Source: Paludibaculum sp.
Lineage (GTDB): Bacteria; Acidobacteriota; Terriglobia; Bryobacterales; Bryobacteraceae
NCBI GenBank assembly: GCA_029973955.1
Contig: JARKQJ010000115.1
Span: 140,128 to 204,127 of the forward strand
Direction of reading: 5' to 3'
DNA length: 64,000 bases
Numbering within the stretch: the stretch's first letter is position 1; each line of letters opens with the position of its first letter. The notes under the pieces were generated by a model that did not search any database, was not told the origin of the DNA, and saw nothing but the letters and a program-made list of their open reading frames with translations. Position numbers and translations under genes: made by a program. Below are positions 8,248 through 17,377 of the stretch, piece by piece.

Positions 8248-9212
8248 AGAAGCTCCTTCCGCTCCTGCTCGTTCTGGCCGGCTGCGCCCGATACGCCGAT
8301 TTCACTCTGCCCACAGCCGGCGCGCCAGAGGAAGGTGCTTACACGTGGGAGGCCCGGCCCGCACCGGTCATCCCCAACCGCGGCGTAGACACGCTGAATC
8401 CTTCCGTCGCCGAGTGGCAAGGCGCCCTGCTGAACCTCTACTCCGTCTACGACGGCAAGACCTGGCACACGGAAGCCGCCACTTCCGGAGACGGGTTTGC
8501 CTGGGCGTCCGGCCGGCGCGTGCTCTCTCCCGATTCGAAGACCTGGGAAGGAGGCTATATCGCCGCCAATGGCGCCACCGTGGTGCGGAATGGAGAATTG
8601 CTCCACTTCTATCAGGGCGGGGATCCGCCCCGCATCGGACTCGCGCGATCCGCAGACGGCGCCGGGTTTCACCGCCTGCCCGAACCGGTGGTCGGCTTCG
8701 GCCCCCGCGGCTCCTGGGATGAGCGCGGTGCAGCCGACCCATACGTTCTCGAAACAGGCGGCAAGCTCTACCTCTACTACCTGGGCCAGGACCGCGCCCG
8801 CCGCCAGCGCCTCGGCCTGGCCGTTTCCGAGGACGGCACCGTTTGGACGAAGCTCCGCCAGAACCCGATCCTGGAACTCGGCGGCCCGGGCGCCTTCGAC
8901 GAAAACGGCCTCGGCGAGCCCGCCGTATGGCAGGCGCATGGCTGGTGGTGGATGCTCTACACCGGCCGCGCGAGCAATGAGGTGCGCCGCATGGGATTGG
9001 CCCGTTCGCAAGACGGCGTGCGCTGGCAGAAGCTCGATCTCGTCATCTCGGGCACGGAGGCCTGGAACTCGAAGGTGGTTTGCGACGCGACGGTGATTCC
9101 CGAAGCGGCCCGCGTTCGCGTGTGGTTTGGCGGTGGCGACGACGCTCAGCCGGCCGAAAATCTGCATGGCCAGATTGGCTACGGCGAGCTCATCTGGCGT
9201 CCGTCACACTGA
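8244..9212 (+). CDS. Lipoprotein with five-bladed-propeller glycosidase fold (GH43/GH32-like)
   Basis: This 322-residue protein has a lipoprotein leader MKKLLPLLLVLAGC with the lipidated Cys at 14. It contains four repeats of the 'S.DG..W.r' type (SGDGFAWASG, SADGAGFHRL, SEDGTVWTKL, SQDGVRWQKL) spaced about 60-70 residues apart, as in the five-bladed propellers of GH43, GH62, GH32/68 and GH130. Enzymes of that fold cut arabinan, xylan or mannosides. The acidic catalytic triad could not be placed with confidence; the D in RGVDTLNPSV (about 50-59) and the E in GEPAVW are candidates. The start codon overlaps the stop of the kinase gene by 4 bases. It may be an outer-membrane-anchored glycosidase or a sugar-binding relative. 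Confidence 0.7.
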   Translation: MKKLLPLLLVLAGCARYADFTLPTAGAPEEGAYTWEARPAPVIPNRGVDTLNPSVAEWQGALLNLYSVYDGKTWHTEAATSGDGFAWASGRRVLSPDSKTWEGGYIAANGATVVRNGELLHFYQGGDPPRIGLARSADGAGFHRLPEPVVGFGPRGSWDERGAADPYVLETGGKLYLYYLGQDRARRQRLGLAVSEDGTVWTKLRQNPILELGGPGAFDENGLGEPAVWQAHGWWWMLYTGRASNEVRRMGLARSQDGVRWQKLDLVISGTEAWNSKVVCDATVIPEAARVRVWFGGGDDAQPAENLHGQIGYGELIWRPSH

Positions 9213-9245
9213 CAATCAGGCTACTCTGAGCTTGACGGCCTTATC

Positions 9246-10349
9246 ATGCGTATCGGCATCACGTGTTACCCCACTTACGGCGGCAGCGGCATTGTGGCCA
9301 CCGAACTCGGAATGGAACTCGCCTCTCGGGGCCACGAAGTCCACTTCATCACGTACGCCAACCCCATCCGGCTCGACCCCGGCCTGCCCAGGATCTTCTA
9401 CCACGAAGTGGAAGTCTCCACCTACCCGCTCTTCCAATACCCCCCCTATGATCTGGCGCTGGCCTCGCGCATGGCGGAGATTGCGGAGTGGCAGAAACTG
9501 GATCTGCTCCATGTCCACTACGCCATTCCGCATTCAGCGTCCGCGTTCCTGGCCCGGAACATCCTTCAGCCCAAGCGCCGGCTGCCGTACGTCACCACTT
9601 TGCACGGCACGGACATCACCCTGGTTGGCGCCGATCCCTCTTACCTGCCCATCACCCGCTTCTCCATCGAGCAATCCGACGGCGTCACCGCCATCAGCGA
9701 ACACCTGCGCCGCGAAACGCTGGAGGCGCTCGGGGTGCAGAGCGAAATCCGTGTCATCCATAACTTCGTGAATTGCGATCTCTACCGTGTTCCGAAGACG
9801 CCGCACGAAGGGCGGCCGCGCCTGCTGCACATCTCGAACTTCCGCGAAGTAAAGCGCGTCACGGATTGTGTCGAAGTGCTGGCCCGCGTCCGGAAGCACG
9901 TGGACTGCGAACTCTGGATGGCGGGCGACGGCCCCGACCGCGGCGCCGCCGAACGCCTGGCCTTCGAACTCGGCGTGCACGACGATGTGCGCTTCCTGGG
10001 CAAGCAGAACCATATCGAGCGCCTCATTCCGCAATGCGATGTCCTGTTGCTGCCCAGCCGCATGGAGAGTTTCGGGCTGGCCGCGCTGGAGGCCATGGCC
10101 TGCGGGCTGATCCCCGTCTCCACCCGCGTCGGCGGGATTCCCGAACTCATCACGCACGGCCAGGACGGTTTCCTGGAGGCGGTGGGAGACACCGTTGCTC
10201 AGGCGGCACGCGTCACAGAGATCCTGAGTGACGAGAAGCTGCGCACCCGCATGAGGTGGGCCGCGCGCGATACGGCTGAGGGCCGCTTCTGTTCTTCGAA
10301 GATCATTCCGCGCTACGAAGCCTACTACCGCGAAGTGGCCGGCCTGTAA
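9246..10349 (+). CDS. bshA: N-acetyl-alpha-D-glucosaminyl L-malate synthase (bacillithiol step 1)
   Basis: This 367-residue GT4-family glycosyltransferase shows two BshA hallmarks. The N-terminal sequence MRIGITCYPTYGGSGIVATE contains a Gly-rich loop, and the substrate-binding stretch is LHGTDITLVG (about residues 118-127). The GT4 C-terminal signature MESFGLAALEAMACG (about 275-289) binds UDP-GlcNAc. BshA transfers GlcNAc from UDP-GlcNAc to L-malate in the cytoplasm, the first step towards bacillithiol. Length and motif order match the family. BshC is not in the window; the LmbE-family gene at 2133-2897 is the only BshB candidate here. It ends a rightward run beginning at 4600. Confidence 0.92.
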   Translation: MRIGITCYPTYGGSGIVATELGMELASRGHEVHFITYANPIRLDPGLPRIFYHEVEVSTYPLFQYPPYDLALASRMAEIAEWQKLDLLHVHYAIPHSASAFLARNILQPKRRLPYVTTLHGTDITLVGADPSYLPITRFSIEQSDGVTAISEHLRRETLEALGVQSEIRVIHNFVNCDLYRVPKTPHEGRPRLLHISNFREVKRVTDCVEVLARVRKHVDCELWMAGDGPDRGAAERLAFELGVHDDVRFLGKQNHIERLIPQCDVLLLPSRMESFGLAALEAMACGLIPVSTRVGGIPELITHGQDGFLEAVGDTVAQAARVTEILSDEKLRTRMRWAARDTAEGRFCSSKIIPRYEAYYREVAGL

Positions 10350-10455
10350 CACCGGGTCCACGGCCGCCTTCAGGCCGGAGGGAAACCGGTTCCACACCGT
10401 TACGAACTCCCCGCAACGCACCGCTCCAGGTGTATTTTCGAGTTGCAGGGAGCCG

Positions 10456-10890
10456 ATGATGAACCGACGAGATCTCCTGAAGACCCCGCTATTCCTGGCC
10501 ATGGCGAAGCCGTGCTGCGAACTGCCCGGCTTGCCGCCAACGGCCTATCTGAGGCAGGGTTCGACCCTGGCCATCGACCTTCGCCAAGCCACGGCGCTGC
10601 AGAAGATGGGCGGCGCCGCCCGCATCCGCGACGAAGCGCTTCAACTTCATCTGGTGGTCGCCCAGACCGCTCCCGGCGTCTTCCATGCCTGGCACGGCGC
10701 CTGCACGCACGGAGGCGCTCCCCTGGCCTATGATGCCCGCCACGGCACCGCGCTCTGCAGCAGCGTGGGGCACTCGGAGTTCGGCGCGCAAGGCGAAGTG
10801 GTGCGGGGGCCCGCTCCCAGGCCTGTCCAGGTCTTTCCCGTGAAGCGCACCGGAGAGACGCTCACCGTCGAATTGGAGGCGGCCCGATGA
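10456..10890 (+). CDS. Rieske-like protein with twin-arginine leader and altered second motif
   Basis: This 144-residue protein follows GGGAG; two ATGs, at 10456 and 10459, are possible, and the second has the better ribosome-binding spacing. The leader MNRRDLLKTP is a twin-arginine (Tat) motif. Residues about 75-115 resemble a Rieske [2Fe-2S] domain: box 1 is CTHGG (C-x-H), and then comes CSSVGHSEFGAQGEVVRGPA in place of the canonical C-P-x-H-G-S-x-F-x-x-x-G-x-V-x-x-G-P-A. The second box therefore has C-x4-H instead of C-x2-H, so cluster binding is uncertain. It overlaps the next gene by 4 bases (ATGA) and is probably exported folded. It could be a real cluster protein with an unusual loop or a degenerate Rieske fold. 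Confidence 0.7.
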   Translation: MMNRRDLLKTPLFLAMAKPCCELPGLPPTAYLRQGSTLAIDLRQATALQKMGGAARIRDEALQLHLVVAQTAPGVFHAWHGACTHGGAPLAYDARHGTALCSSVGHSEFGAQGEVVRGPAPRPVQVFPVKRTGETLTVELEAAR

Positions 10891-11588
10891 AACCGCTGCT
10901 CCTGCTCTGCTTTACGTTGCTCGCCGCGGCGAAAGACGGTGCCGATCGGCAAATACCCGCCGGCCGCTTCGAACCGTTCGGAGCGAATGGCCGGGTGGTT
11001 GAGGTCGCGCGTCCGTTCCTTATGAACCGCACTGAGGTGACCTACGGCGAATTTCAGCGATTCGTTGCCGCCACCGGCTACGTCACCTACGGCGAGCGCC
11101 CGGACCGCGCCCCCGGCTGGCAGAACCACACCTGGCGCGAACCCGGCTTCCCTGTCCACTCCAGCCAGCCCGTGGTCTGGGTCACCGCCGAAGACGGCGA
11201 AGCCTACTGCCGCTGGTCCGGAGGCCGCCTGCCGACAGAGATCGAATGGGAGTACGCCGCCCGCGCCGGTTCCGCCGCCCCGCATCACTTTGGAGAGACC
11301 GTGGATCCCCGCTACGTCTGGTACCGCGAGAACTCGGGCGGCAAGCTGCACAGGGTGGGCACGAAGCGGCCCAACGCCTGGGGTCTCCATGACACGGAAG
11401 GCAGCGTCTGGGAGCTGGTGAAGGCCGATGGGAAGACGCCTGTCCTGCGAGGAGGCTCCTGGATGAACTGCCCGGCCATCTCCCCCTGGGCCAACGAAAA
11501 GCCGATCTACCGCCGTCCGCTGGCCGGCGCGCCAAACCACCGCGACAACGACATCGGCTTCCGCTGCGTGCGCGAAGCGGACCGCTGA
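10887..11588 (+). CDS. Secreted SUMF1/FGE-sulfatase-domain protein
   Basis: This 233-residue protein has a short signal peptide (residues 1-16, ending in LAAA). The rest is a formylglycine-generating-enzyme (SUMF1, C-type-lectin-like) domain: MNRTEVTYGEFQRFV, WVTAEDGEAYCRW, GRLPTEIEWEYAARAG, NAWGLHDTEGSVWELV, LRGGSW and a C-terminal NDIGFRCVR. True FGE enzymes bind copper through a C-x4-C pair in the final third. Here only isolated Cys residues are present, so it is probably not a sulfatase-activating enzyme. Related domains occur in ergothioneine-type enzymes and in periplasmic structural proteins. It is coupled by an ATGA overlap to the Rieske-like gene, which suggests the two exported products act together. 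Confidence 0.8.
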   Translation: MKPLLLLCFTLLAAAKDGADRQIPAGRFEPFGANGRVVEVARPFLMNRTEVTYGEFQRFVAATGYVTYGERPDRAPGWQNHTWREPGFPVHSSQPVVWVTAEDGEAYCRWSGGRLPTEIEWEYAARAGSAAPHHFGETVDPRYVWYRENSGGKLHRVGTKRPNAWGLHDTEGSVWELVKADGKTPVLRGGSWMNCPAISPWANEKPIYRRPLAGAPNHRDNDIGFRCVREADR

Positions 11589-11609
11589 ACCGCGGCGGCG
11601 CGGCCCGCG

Positions 11610-13556
11610 CTACGCCCCGTGCGCGTCTTCGAGATACGTGTAGCCGTACAGCCCTTCTTCGTAGAACTTCAGCAGCCGGCCGGACTCGCCGTACCCGATC
11701 TTGCCTTCCATCACGGCCCCTTCCACGTCGCGCCGGAACTGCTCCAGGAGGGTACCGGCGGAGAACTGCACGTACGCCAGAACCTCTTTGACCGAATCCC
11801 CCCGGATCACTGCTTCCAGGACCGGCTTGTTCTCTGCGTTCACGCGGACGTGCACCGCGTGCGTGTCGCCGAACAGGTTGTGCAGGTCGCCCAGAATCTC
11901 CTGATATGCGCCCACCAGGAAGGCGCCCAGGTAGTAGGGATCGCCGTTGAAGGCGTGCAGCGGCAGAGTCTTCTTCACATCGCGGCGGTCGATGAACTGG
12001 TCCACCTTGCCGTCGCTGTCGCAGGAGATGTCGCCGAGCACGGCGCTGCGGCCCGGCTGCTGCTCCAACCGGTGGATGGGCATGATGGGGAAGAGCTGCT
12101 TCACCGCCCAGCTATCCGGCATGCTCTGGAACAGGGAGAAGTTGCAGAAATAGGTGTCCGACAACATCCCTTCCAGCCCTTCCAGCTCTTCCGGGAAGAC
12201 GTCGAGCTGCTTGGCCATGGCCAGGATACGGCGGCAGATGAGCCAGTACAGGTTTTCGGCCGTGCAGCGCTGCTTCAGCGGCAGGTAGCCCAGCGAGAAG
12301 AGATTAAGCGCGGAGTCCAGCGCCTGCTGCGCGTCGTGGAAGCTCTCCAGCAGGTTCTTCGAACTCATCCCTTTATAGGTTTCGAGCAGGTCGATGAGCG
12401 GCTGCTCCACGTCATCGCCCAGTTCGCCGGGCACTTCCTCTTCGCCATAGCCGGAGACGCCGAGCACGTTGAACACCAGCGCGCTGTGATAAGCCGCGAT
12501 GGCGCGGCCGCTCTCGCTGACGATGGTCGGGTGCGCCACCTCGGCCTCGTCGCAGACGTTTTGCACGTGGTGGACGATGTCGTTGGCATACTCCTGCAGC
12601 GAGTAGTTCACGCTCGATTCAAAGTCTGTCTGCGAACCGTCGTAATCGATGCCCAGTCCGCCGCCGACATCCAGAAACTCGAGCCCCGCGCCCTGCTTCT
12701 TCAGGTCCACATAGACACGGGCGGCCTCGATGACCGCGCCCTTGATGGGGCGGATGTTGGTGATCTGCGAGCCCAGGTGGAAGTGCAGCAGCTTGAGGCA
12801 ATCTTCCATGCCGGCAGCCTTGAGCGTCTCCACTGCCCGCACGGCCTCCGTCACGGTGAGGCCGAATTTCGAGCGGTAGCCGCCCGACGACTTCCAGCGT
12901 CCGGAGCCGCGGCTGGCCAGCTTCACGCGCAGCCCGATGGTGGGACGCACGCCTACCATCTCGGCCTTGCGGATGATCAGTTCCAGTTCCGTGAACTTCT
13001 CCACAACGGGCGTGATGTCGCGGCCAATCTTCTTGGCCAGCATGCACATCTCGATGTACTCGTCGTCCTTGAAGCCGTTGCAGATGATCGGTGTGGAGTT
13101 GTCGGCGATGGCGACCACGGCCAACAGTTCCGGTTTCGAGCCGGCCTCCAGTCCGAAGCCGTATTCACGTCCGAACCGGTTGATCTCCTCCACCACTTGC
13201 CGCTGCTGGTTCACCTTGATGGGGTAGACGCAGCGGTACGAACCTTTGTAGCCGTGCTCCGCGATGGCTGCCACGAAGACGTCGCGCAGTTCCTTCAACT
13301 GGTTTCCGAGGATCTCCGGAAAGCGCAGCAGAATGGGAGGATCGATCCCGCGCAGCACCAGCGTATCCACCAGGCCTTTCAGGTCTACAAACCGGTGAGG
13401 CTCCCGCGTCGGGTGCACCAGGACGTGCCCGTCGTTGCTGATCGAGAAGTAGCCCTTACCCCAGCGGTCGATGTCATAGAGTTCCTTGGCGTCAACGACG
13501 GTCCAGCGGTCGGACGGTTCCCACACAGGTGGAGTGTCGGGCAGTTTCAGATTCAA
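11610..13556 (-). CDS. speA: Biosynthetic arginine decarboxylase
   Basis: This 648-residue protein matches full-length SpeA. An N-terminal region reads YDIDRWGKGYFSISNDGHVLVHP. The PLP lysine lies in YPIKVNQQRQVV, the glycine-rich and His motifs include LLHFHLGSQI and DVGGGLGIDYDG, and the C-terminal domain has FSLFQSMPD. The enzyme is PLP-dependent and makes agmatine from arginine, the entry to polyamine synthesis in many bacteria. The start appears to be TTG at 13556-13554. A stop codon lies just upstream in frame and no ATG precedes the conserved N-terminus; a GTG at 13526 is the alternative. It is transcribed away from the small exported gene at 13625. Confidence 0.95.
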   Translation of the reverse strand: MNLKLPDTPPVWEPSDRWTVVDAKELYDIDRWGKGYFSISNDGHVLVHPTREPHRFVDLKGLVDTLVLRGIDPPILLRFPEILGNQLKELRDVFVAAIAEHGYKGSYRCVYPIKVNQQRQVVEEINRFGREYGFGLEAGSKPELLAVVAIADNSTPIICNGFKDDEYIEMCMLAKKIGRDITPVVEKFTELELIIRKAEMVGVRPTIGLRVKLASRGSGRWKSSGGYRSKFGLTVTEAVRAVETLKAAGMEDCLKLLHFHLGSQITNIRPIKGAVIEAARVYVDLKKQGAGLEFLDVGGGLGIDYDGSQTDFESSVNYSLQEYANDIVHHVQNVCDEAEVAHPTIVSESGRAIAAYHSALVFNVLGVSGYGEEEVPGELGDDVEQPLIDLLETYKGMSSKNLLESFHDAQQALDSALNLFSLGYLPLKQRCTAENLYWLICRRILAMAKQLDVFPEELEGLEGMLSDTYFCNFSLFQSMPDSWAVKQLFPIMPIHRLEQQPGRSAVLGDISCDSDGKVDQFIDRRDVKKTLPLHAFNGDPYYLGAFLVGAYQEILGDLHNLFGDTHAVHVRVNAENKPVLEAVIRGDSVKEVLAYVQFSAGTLLEQFRRDVEGAVMEGKIGYGESGRLLKFYEEGLYGYTYLEDAHGA

Positions 13557-13624
13557 TTCAGGTTCGCGAGCCTCCCCAATCTAACAGTGTGAATAAGATT
13601 GAACTAGGGGGCAACTGTAATTTG

Positions 13625-14026
13625 ATGGCAGCTCTCCGGCTGTTGCGAATCTTAACAGTGGCCGGGATGGCGGCGCAGGCGCAAACCGCCATTCTCGAGT
13701 GCATCTCCGGCGCCCAGGTGGAAGGCCGCATGCGGCTCATTTTTCGCGTGCCCGGCGCGGGACTTCCCAAAGTGGAGCGCGCCACTCTGTTCCTCCATCT
13801 CGATTCAGACCCGCCGCCGAAGCCGATGAAACTGAATGGACGGCACGCCGCCCCGGCAGCCCAGGAGAAGGGCTGGATGGCGGTGACCGTGCCCGTGAAG
13901 GAAGCGCTCAAGCCGATACGCCTCGAAACCGGCGGCGCCGTCTTCCATAGTTGTTCCGATCGTGACAACGCTCCTTACCTGGTGGTCGAGCAGACCTCCA
14001 CCCCGCGAGGCAGGCAAGATCAGTAA
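13625..14026 (+). CDS. Hypothetical small exported protein
   Basis: This is a 133-residue protein from the ATG at 13625. A longer frame begins upstream but lacks signal character. Residues 1-20 (MAALRLLRILTVAGMAAQAQ) form a signal peptide. The mature part is beta-rich (GRMRLIFRVPGAG, ERATLFLHLD, GWMAVTVPV) and resembles a small carbohydrate-binding or DNRLRE-type jelly-roll domain, but no firm family was recognised. The upstream AGGGGG is 12 bases from the ATG, a little far for a good ribosome binding site. The SDR gene follows after 9 bp, so they may be co-transcribed. Confidence 0.6.
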   Translation: MAALRLLRILTVAGMAAQAQTAILECISGAQVEGRMRLIFRVPGAGLPKVERATLFLHLDSDPPPKPMKLNGRHAAPAAQEKGWMAVTVPVKEALKPIRLETGGAVFHSCSDRDNAPYLVVEQTSTPRGRQDQ

Positions 14027-14035
14027 GATCTCTCT

Positions 14036-14809
14036 ATGACCGTTCTTCCCCTCCAGAAGAAGATCGCCCTTGTCACCGGCGCCAGCAAGGGTGTCGGCAA
14101 GGGCATCGCCCTGGAACTGGCCAGCCAGGGCGCCGACGTGGCCGTCAATTACAACAGCGACGCCGCGGGCGCCGCCGCCACCGTCGAAGCCATCCACGCC
14201 ATGGGCCGCCGCGCCATCGCCGTGCAGGGCAATGTGGGCAGGAAGACCGACGTGGACGCCATGTTCGACCGCGTCCTTGCTGAATTCGGCCGCCTGGATA
14301 TCCTGGTGAACAATGCCGGCATCCAGACCTGGAAGCCGCTCCTCGAACTGGAAGAAGCAGAGTGGGACCGGGTGATCTCCGTGAATCTCAAAGGCTGCTT
14401 CCTCTGCACCCAGCGCGCTGCCCGGGCCATGAAGGAGGCCGGCGCGGGTTCCATCATCAACATCGGCTCCGGCTGCAACAAGTGGGCGTTCCCGAACCTC
14501 GTCGATTACACCGCTTCCAAAGGCGGCATGGAGCAGTTCACCAAGGTGGCCGCCGTGGAACTTGGCCCCCTGGGCATTCGCGTGAACTGCGTGGCCCCGG
14601 GCGCCATAGAAATCGAGCGGACGCAGAATGAAGTCGGGGACTACGCCGGCACCTGGTCCAAGCTCACGCCACGGCGCCGAGTCGGCCTGCCGGCTGACGT
14701 GGCACACGCCGTGGCGTTCCTCTGCGAGGACAGGACCGACTTCATCACCGGTCAAACCATCTGGGTGGACGGCGGCCTCTTCACTCGCCCCGCCTGGCCG
14801 TACGAGTAG
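14036..14809 (+). CDS. SDR-family oxidoreductase
   Basis: This 257-residue classical short-chain dehydrogenase has the cofactor motif TGASKGVG (residues 15-22), the structural NNAG (about 90-93), a catalytic Ser in the IGSGCN region, and YTASK (Y-x-x-x-K) about 35 residues later. The C-terminus [15 protein letters not shown] is standard. Such enzymes oxidise or reduce alcohols, sugars or 3-oxoacyl groups with NAD(P). The substrate cannot be read from the sequence, and closest by style are glucose-1-dehydrogenase/FabG-like enzymes. The 3' end overlaps the convergent deacetylase gene by 29 bp. Confidence 0.88.
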   Translation: MTVLPLQKKIALVTGASKGVGKGIALELASQGADVAVNYNSDAAGAAATVEAIHAMGRRAIAVQGNVGRKTDVDAMFDRVLAEFGRLDILVNNAGIQTWKPLLELEEAEWDRVISVNLKGCFLCTQRAARAMKEAGAGSIINIGSGCNKWAFPNLVDYTASKGGMEQFTKVAAVELGPLGIRVNCVAPGAIEIERTQNEVGDYAGTWSKLTPRRRVGLPADVAHAVAFLCEDRTDFITGQTIWVDGGLFTRPAWPYE

Positions 14810-16172
14810 CCGCGATCCGCGCCGGCTTCAAGGTCCAGGCCTGCAGCCGCGCCATCTCCAGCAGTGATTCCGGAGCGAACCCTTCGGGGTGGATGAGCCA
14901 GTTGTAGAGGCGGGCCGCATCCTTGCCGATGTGCCGTTCGAACTCCAACCGGCCCGCGCGCACTTGCACGTCTCCGGAGCCGGTGTCGGCGGCCAGCGTG
15001 GCCGCGAAGTCCGGCAGGGATACGGCCTGGGCGCCCGTCCAGATCTGATCCGGCAGCCGGCCATTCTTTCGCACGAACGCCGCCGCGTCCGCCTTGGCGC
15101 GTTCGAAGACGGCTCGCGGAATTTCCGCGCGCGTGTCGGTGGTCGCCACGCGCCGCAGCGGCCCGTCCACGTGTTGCGGAGGCAGGCCCAGCAGAGTCAG
15201 TAATTGATCGGCCGCCGAGAATCCATCGCGCGTGTCGAGACTCTCGGCCAATCGCCGTGCCGTCGCCAAAGGCGCAGCCTGGTCGCGCGGCTCGAATAGG
15301 GAAGGCAACTCCCGCGCCGTCACAATCCGGATACCCGGTGTCGCCCGCACATGATCCACAAACTCGAAGAAGATCCTGTAGGCCTGCCTCCGGGACTCAC
15401 TCGTCCGGAGCGGCGGCCTCTGCCACGCACTTCGTTCCGGGTTGGCGCCATGCGCGAAGTTCACCGCATCCCAGAATTTCGTGGCCGCCCATTCCGTGGG
15501 GTGATAGTAGGTCTGCACCACCCCTTCCTGCTGGCGCGCTGAAGCAACCGCCGCGTCAAATCTGTGCTTGGCGTCTTCCAGTTTCGAGGGGTCGTCCAAT
15601 CCGGCTCTCACGGTATGCTGGCCGAGATTGAACACATACAGCATCCCTCCGAACCAGAACGGTTGCTGGTTCAATCCCACCTGTCCCCCGTCGTCCATGT
15701 AGACCCGCACACCCCATTCGCGCAGCGCCAGATTCGCCTGCGGTCCCCACGAACTGCCGGGCTGCCCGAAGCAACTCGGCGTCACACCGAAGATCCGCTC
15801 CACGTCGTCAAAGCCCGCCCGTTCCCGCCGTGCAAACTCAGCGGCGCCATCCAGCAGCCCCATCTGCGAAAGGTACTCCGCCGGCGCCGGATGCACGCTG
15901 TGGAAGTTGGTGTGATACCCGATGTCGTGCGCCGCCAGGGCGCGCAGCACGTCGGTGCGGCCGCGCTGTTCCAGTACACGCGCCTTCTCGCCCACTACCT
16001 TGAAAGTCGCCCGAATCCCGCGTTGCGAAAGCCCGCGCGCCAGTTCCAGCGCCGCATCGTCCGACGTGGGCTCCACGAAGTCCTCCGTGTCGAACCAAAG
16101 CAGCCAGTAGACCGGCTTCTGAGCCGAAGCCATCAAGCCAAGAGAGACGAGGAGAGCCAGCAGTCGCAGCAT
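14781..16172 (-). CDS. Secreted polysaccharide-deacetylase-like protein
   Basis: This 463-residue protein has a signal peptide (residues 1-17, ending in ASA). The NodB-like core begins [13 protein letters not shown], with the paired acidic residues of motif 1, and has HTNFH (about residue 92) as the metal-binding H-x3-H. A later YYHP (about 222-225) may supply the C-terminal His. The N-terminal half therefore looks like a CE4/DUF2334-type barrel. The C-terminal half (about 290-463) is helical and not recognised; it may be a dedicated adaptor domain. It probably acts on a glycan in the periplasm. The 3' end overlaps the SDR gene by 29 bp. Confidence 0.65.
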   Translation of the reverse strand: MLRLLALLVSLGLMASAQKPVYWLLWFDTEDFVEPTSDDAALELARGLSQRGIRATFKVVGEKARVLEQRGRTDVLRALAAHDIGYHTNFHSVHPAPAEYLSQMGLLDGAAEFARRERAGFDDVERIFGVTPSCFGQPGSSWGPQANLALREWGVRVYMDDGGQVGLNQQPFWFGGMLYVFNLGQHTVRAGLDDPSKLEDAKHRFDAAVASARQQEGVVQTYYHPTEWAATKFWDAVNFAHGANPERSAWQRPPLRTSESRRQAYRIFFEFVDHVRATPGIRIVTARELPSLFEPRDQAAPLATARRLAESLDTRDGFSAADQLLTLLGLPPQHVDGPLRRVATTDTRAEIPRAVFERAKADAAAFVRKNGRLPDQIWTGAQAVSLPDFAATLAADTGSGDVQVRAGRLEFERHIGKDAARLYNWLIHPEGFAPESLLEMARLQAWTLKPARIAATRTARRGE

Positions 16173-16251
16173 CTCCCCATTCTATTGGGGCTGAGCCCAC
16201 CAGGCGAGTTTCGCGAAGCCGGGGCCTTCTTTGCCGATCTGTTAGGATGTG

Positions 16252-17376
16252 ATGCAGGCAAGTGACACCCAGCTAACGCTCGGCCTATTCTCCATGGCAA
16301 CCGCTGCCCGAATCCACCCCATCGCAATCCCTGAGGCGCTGCCGCAGGGTGTCTCCGCTTTCCCTCAATTGCGCTACATGGGAAGCAAGCACCGCCTTCT
16401 TCCGTGGATTCATTCGGCCCTGCAAGGGCTCAGCTTTCGATCCGCGTTGGACCTCTTCTCCGGCAGTGGTTGTGTTGCTTACTTATTGAAAAGAATGGGG
16501 AAGGAGGTTGTGGCGAACGATTTCCTCGAGTTCACCCACCTCATTTCGAAGGCAACCGTGGAGAACTCGACCGCTTGCCTCACCCCGCAGGATCTTGATC
16601 TGCTGACACACCCAAATCGCACGCGGAGGAAGTTCGTTGAGCGGACCTTCTCCGGGGTCTTCTTCGATCCGGAGTCTTTGAGATTCCTGGATAACTTGTG
16701 GGCAAACCTGGGGGAGCTGAGCTCTGACTACAAGCGGGCCCTTGCTTTGGCCGCGGCTTTCCGCGCTTGCGTCAAGAAGCAGCCCAGAGGAGTCTTCACT
16801 GTAACCGGTAATCCTCTCAGGTACGACGATGGACGCCGCGATCTCCACATGCCCCTCCGGGATCTCTTTTTGGAATCCGCGGCCGCCTACAATGCCGTGG
16901 TCTTTGACAACGGTTGCGTCAATCGCGCCACCCGGCTAGACGCCTTCGAGGTGGACCCTGCCGGGTTTGACCTCGTCTATATGGATCCGCCCTACGTCCC
17001 GCGCGCGGACGACAATTGCTACGTGAAGCGCTATCACTTCCTGGAGGGGCTCGCTTCTTATTGGCAGGCGCCAGGAACGGAGATCCTCGTCGATACCGCC
17101 TCCCGGAAGATCGCCAAGCGCTTCACCCCGTTTTCCTATCGCAAGACGGCTGCCGATGCGTTCTCGCGGATCTTCAAGCAATTCCGCAAGAGCACCTTGG
17201 TGCTGTCTTACTCCTCGAACGGGTACCCGGATCTCGAAGTTCTGGTTCACCTCATGCGCCAGCACAAGAGCACAGTCACAGTTCACGAAAGACCACACCG
17301 CTATCATTTCGGTACACATGACAAGGTCGCGAAGGATCGAGCCTCGGTGCGGGAATATCTGATTATCGGAAGCTGA
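16252..17376 (+). CDS. DNA adenine-N6 methyltransferase, Dam/D12 class (R-M methylase)
   Basis: This is a 374-residue protein from the ATG at 16252; a GTG directly before it is possible, and AGGA lies 5 bases upstream. FPQLRYMGSKHRLLPWI holds the D12-class N-terminal SAM signature 'y.GsK..l...I'. It is followed by ALDLFSGSGCVAYLLK (motif I) and DLVYMDPPYVPR, with the catalytic DPPY of N6-adenine methylases. This class includes Dam, M.DpnII and M.EcoRV. The next gene begins one base after the stop and encodes a nuclease, so the pair is a type II restriction-modification system. By eye the region is less GC-rich than its neighbours, suggesting horizontal gain. Confidence 0.9.
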   Translation: MQASDTQLTLGLFSMATAARIHPIAIPEALPQGVSAFPQLRYMGSKHRLLPWIHSALQGLSFRSALDLFSGSGCVAYLLKRMGKEVVANDFLEFTHLISKATVENSTACLTPQDLDLLTHPNRTRRKFVERTFSGVFFDPESLRFLDNLWANLGELSSDYKRALALAAAFRACVKKQPRGVFTVTGNPLRYDDGRRDLHMPLRDLFLESAAAYNAVVFDNGCVNRATRLDAFEVDPAGFDLVYMDPPYVPRADDNCYVKRYHFLEGLASYWQAPGTEILVDTASRKIAKRFTPFSYRKTAADAFSRIFKQFRKSTLVLSYSSNGYPDLEVLVHLMRQHKSTVTVHERPHRYHFGTHDKVAKDRASVREYLIIGS

Positions 17377-17377
17377 C

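Noticed and set aside
10887..11588. A true formylglycine-generating sulfatase activator
   Set aside because: The C-x4-C copper-binding pair is absent and no sulfatase gene is nearby, so only the domain family is reported.
11619..13592. 657-residue open frame on the + strand
   Set aside because: It lies exactly opposite speA, which is full-length with all catalytic motifs. The opposite frame shows no domain.
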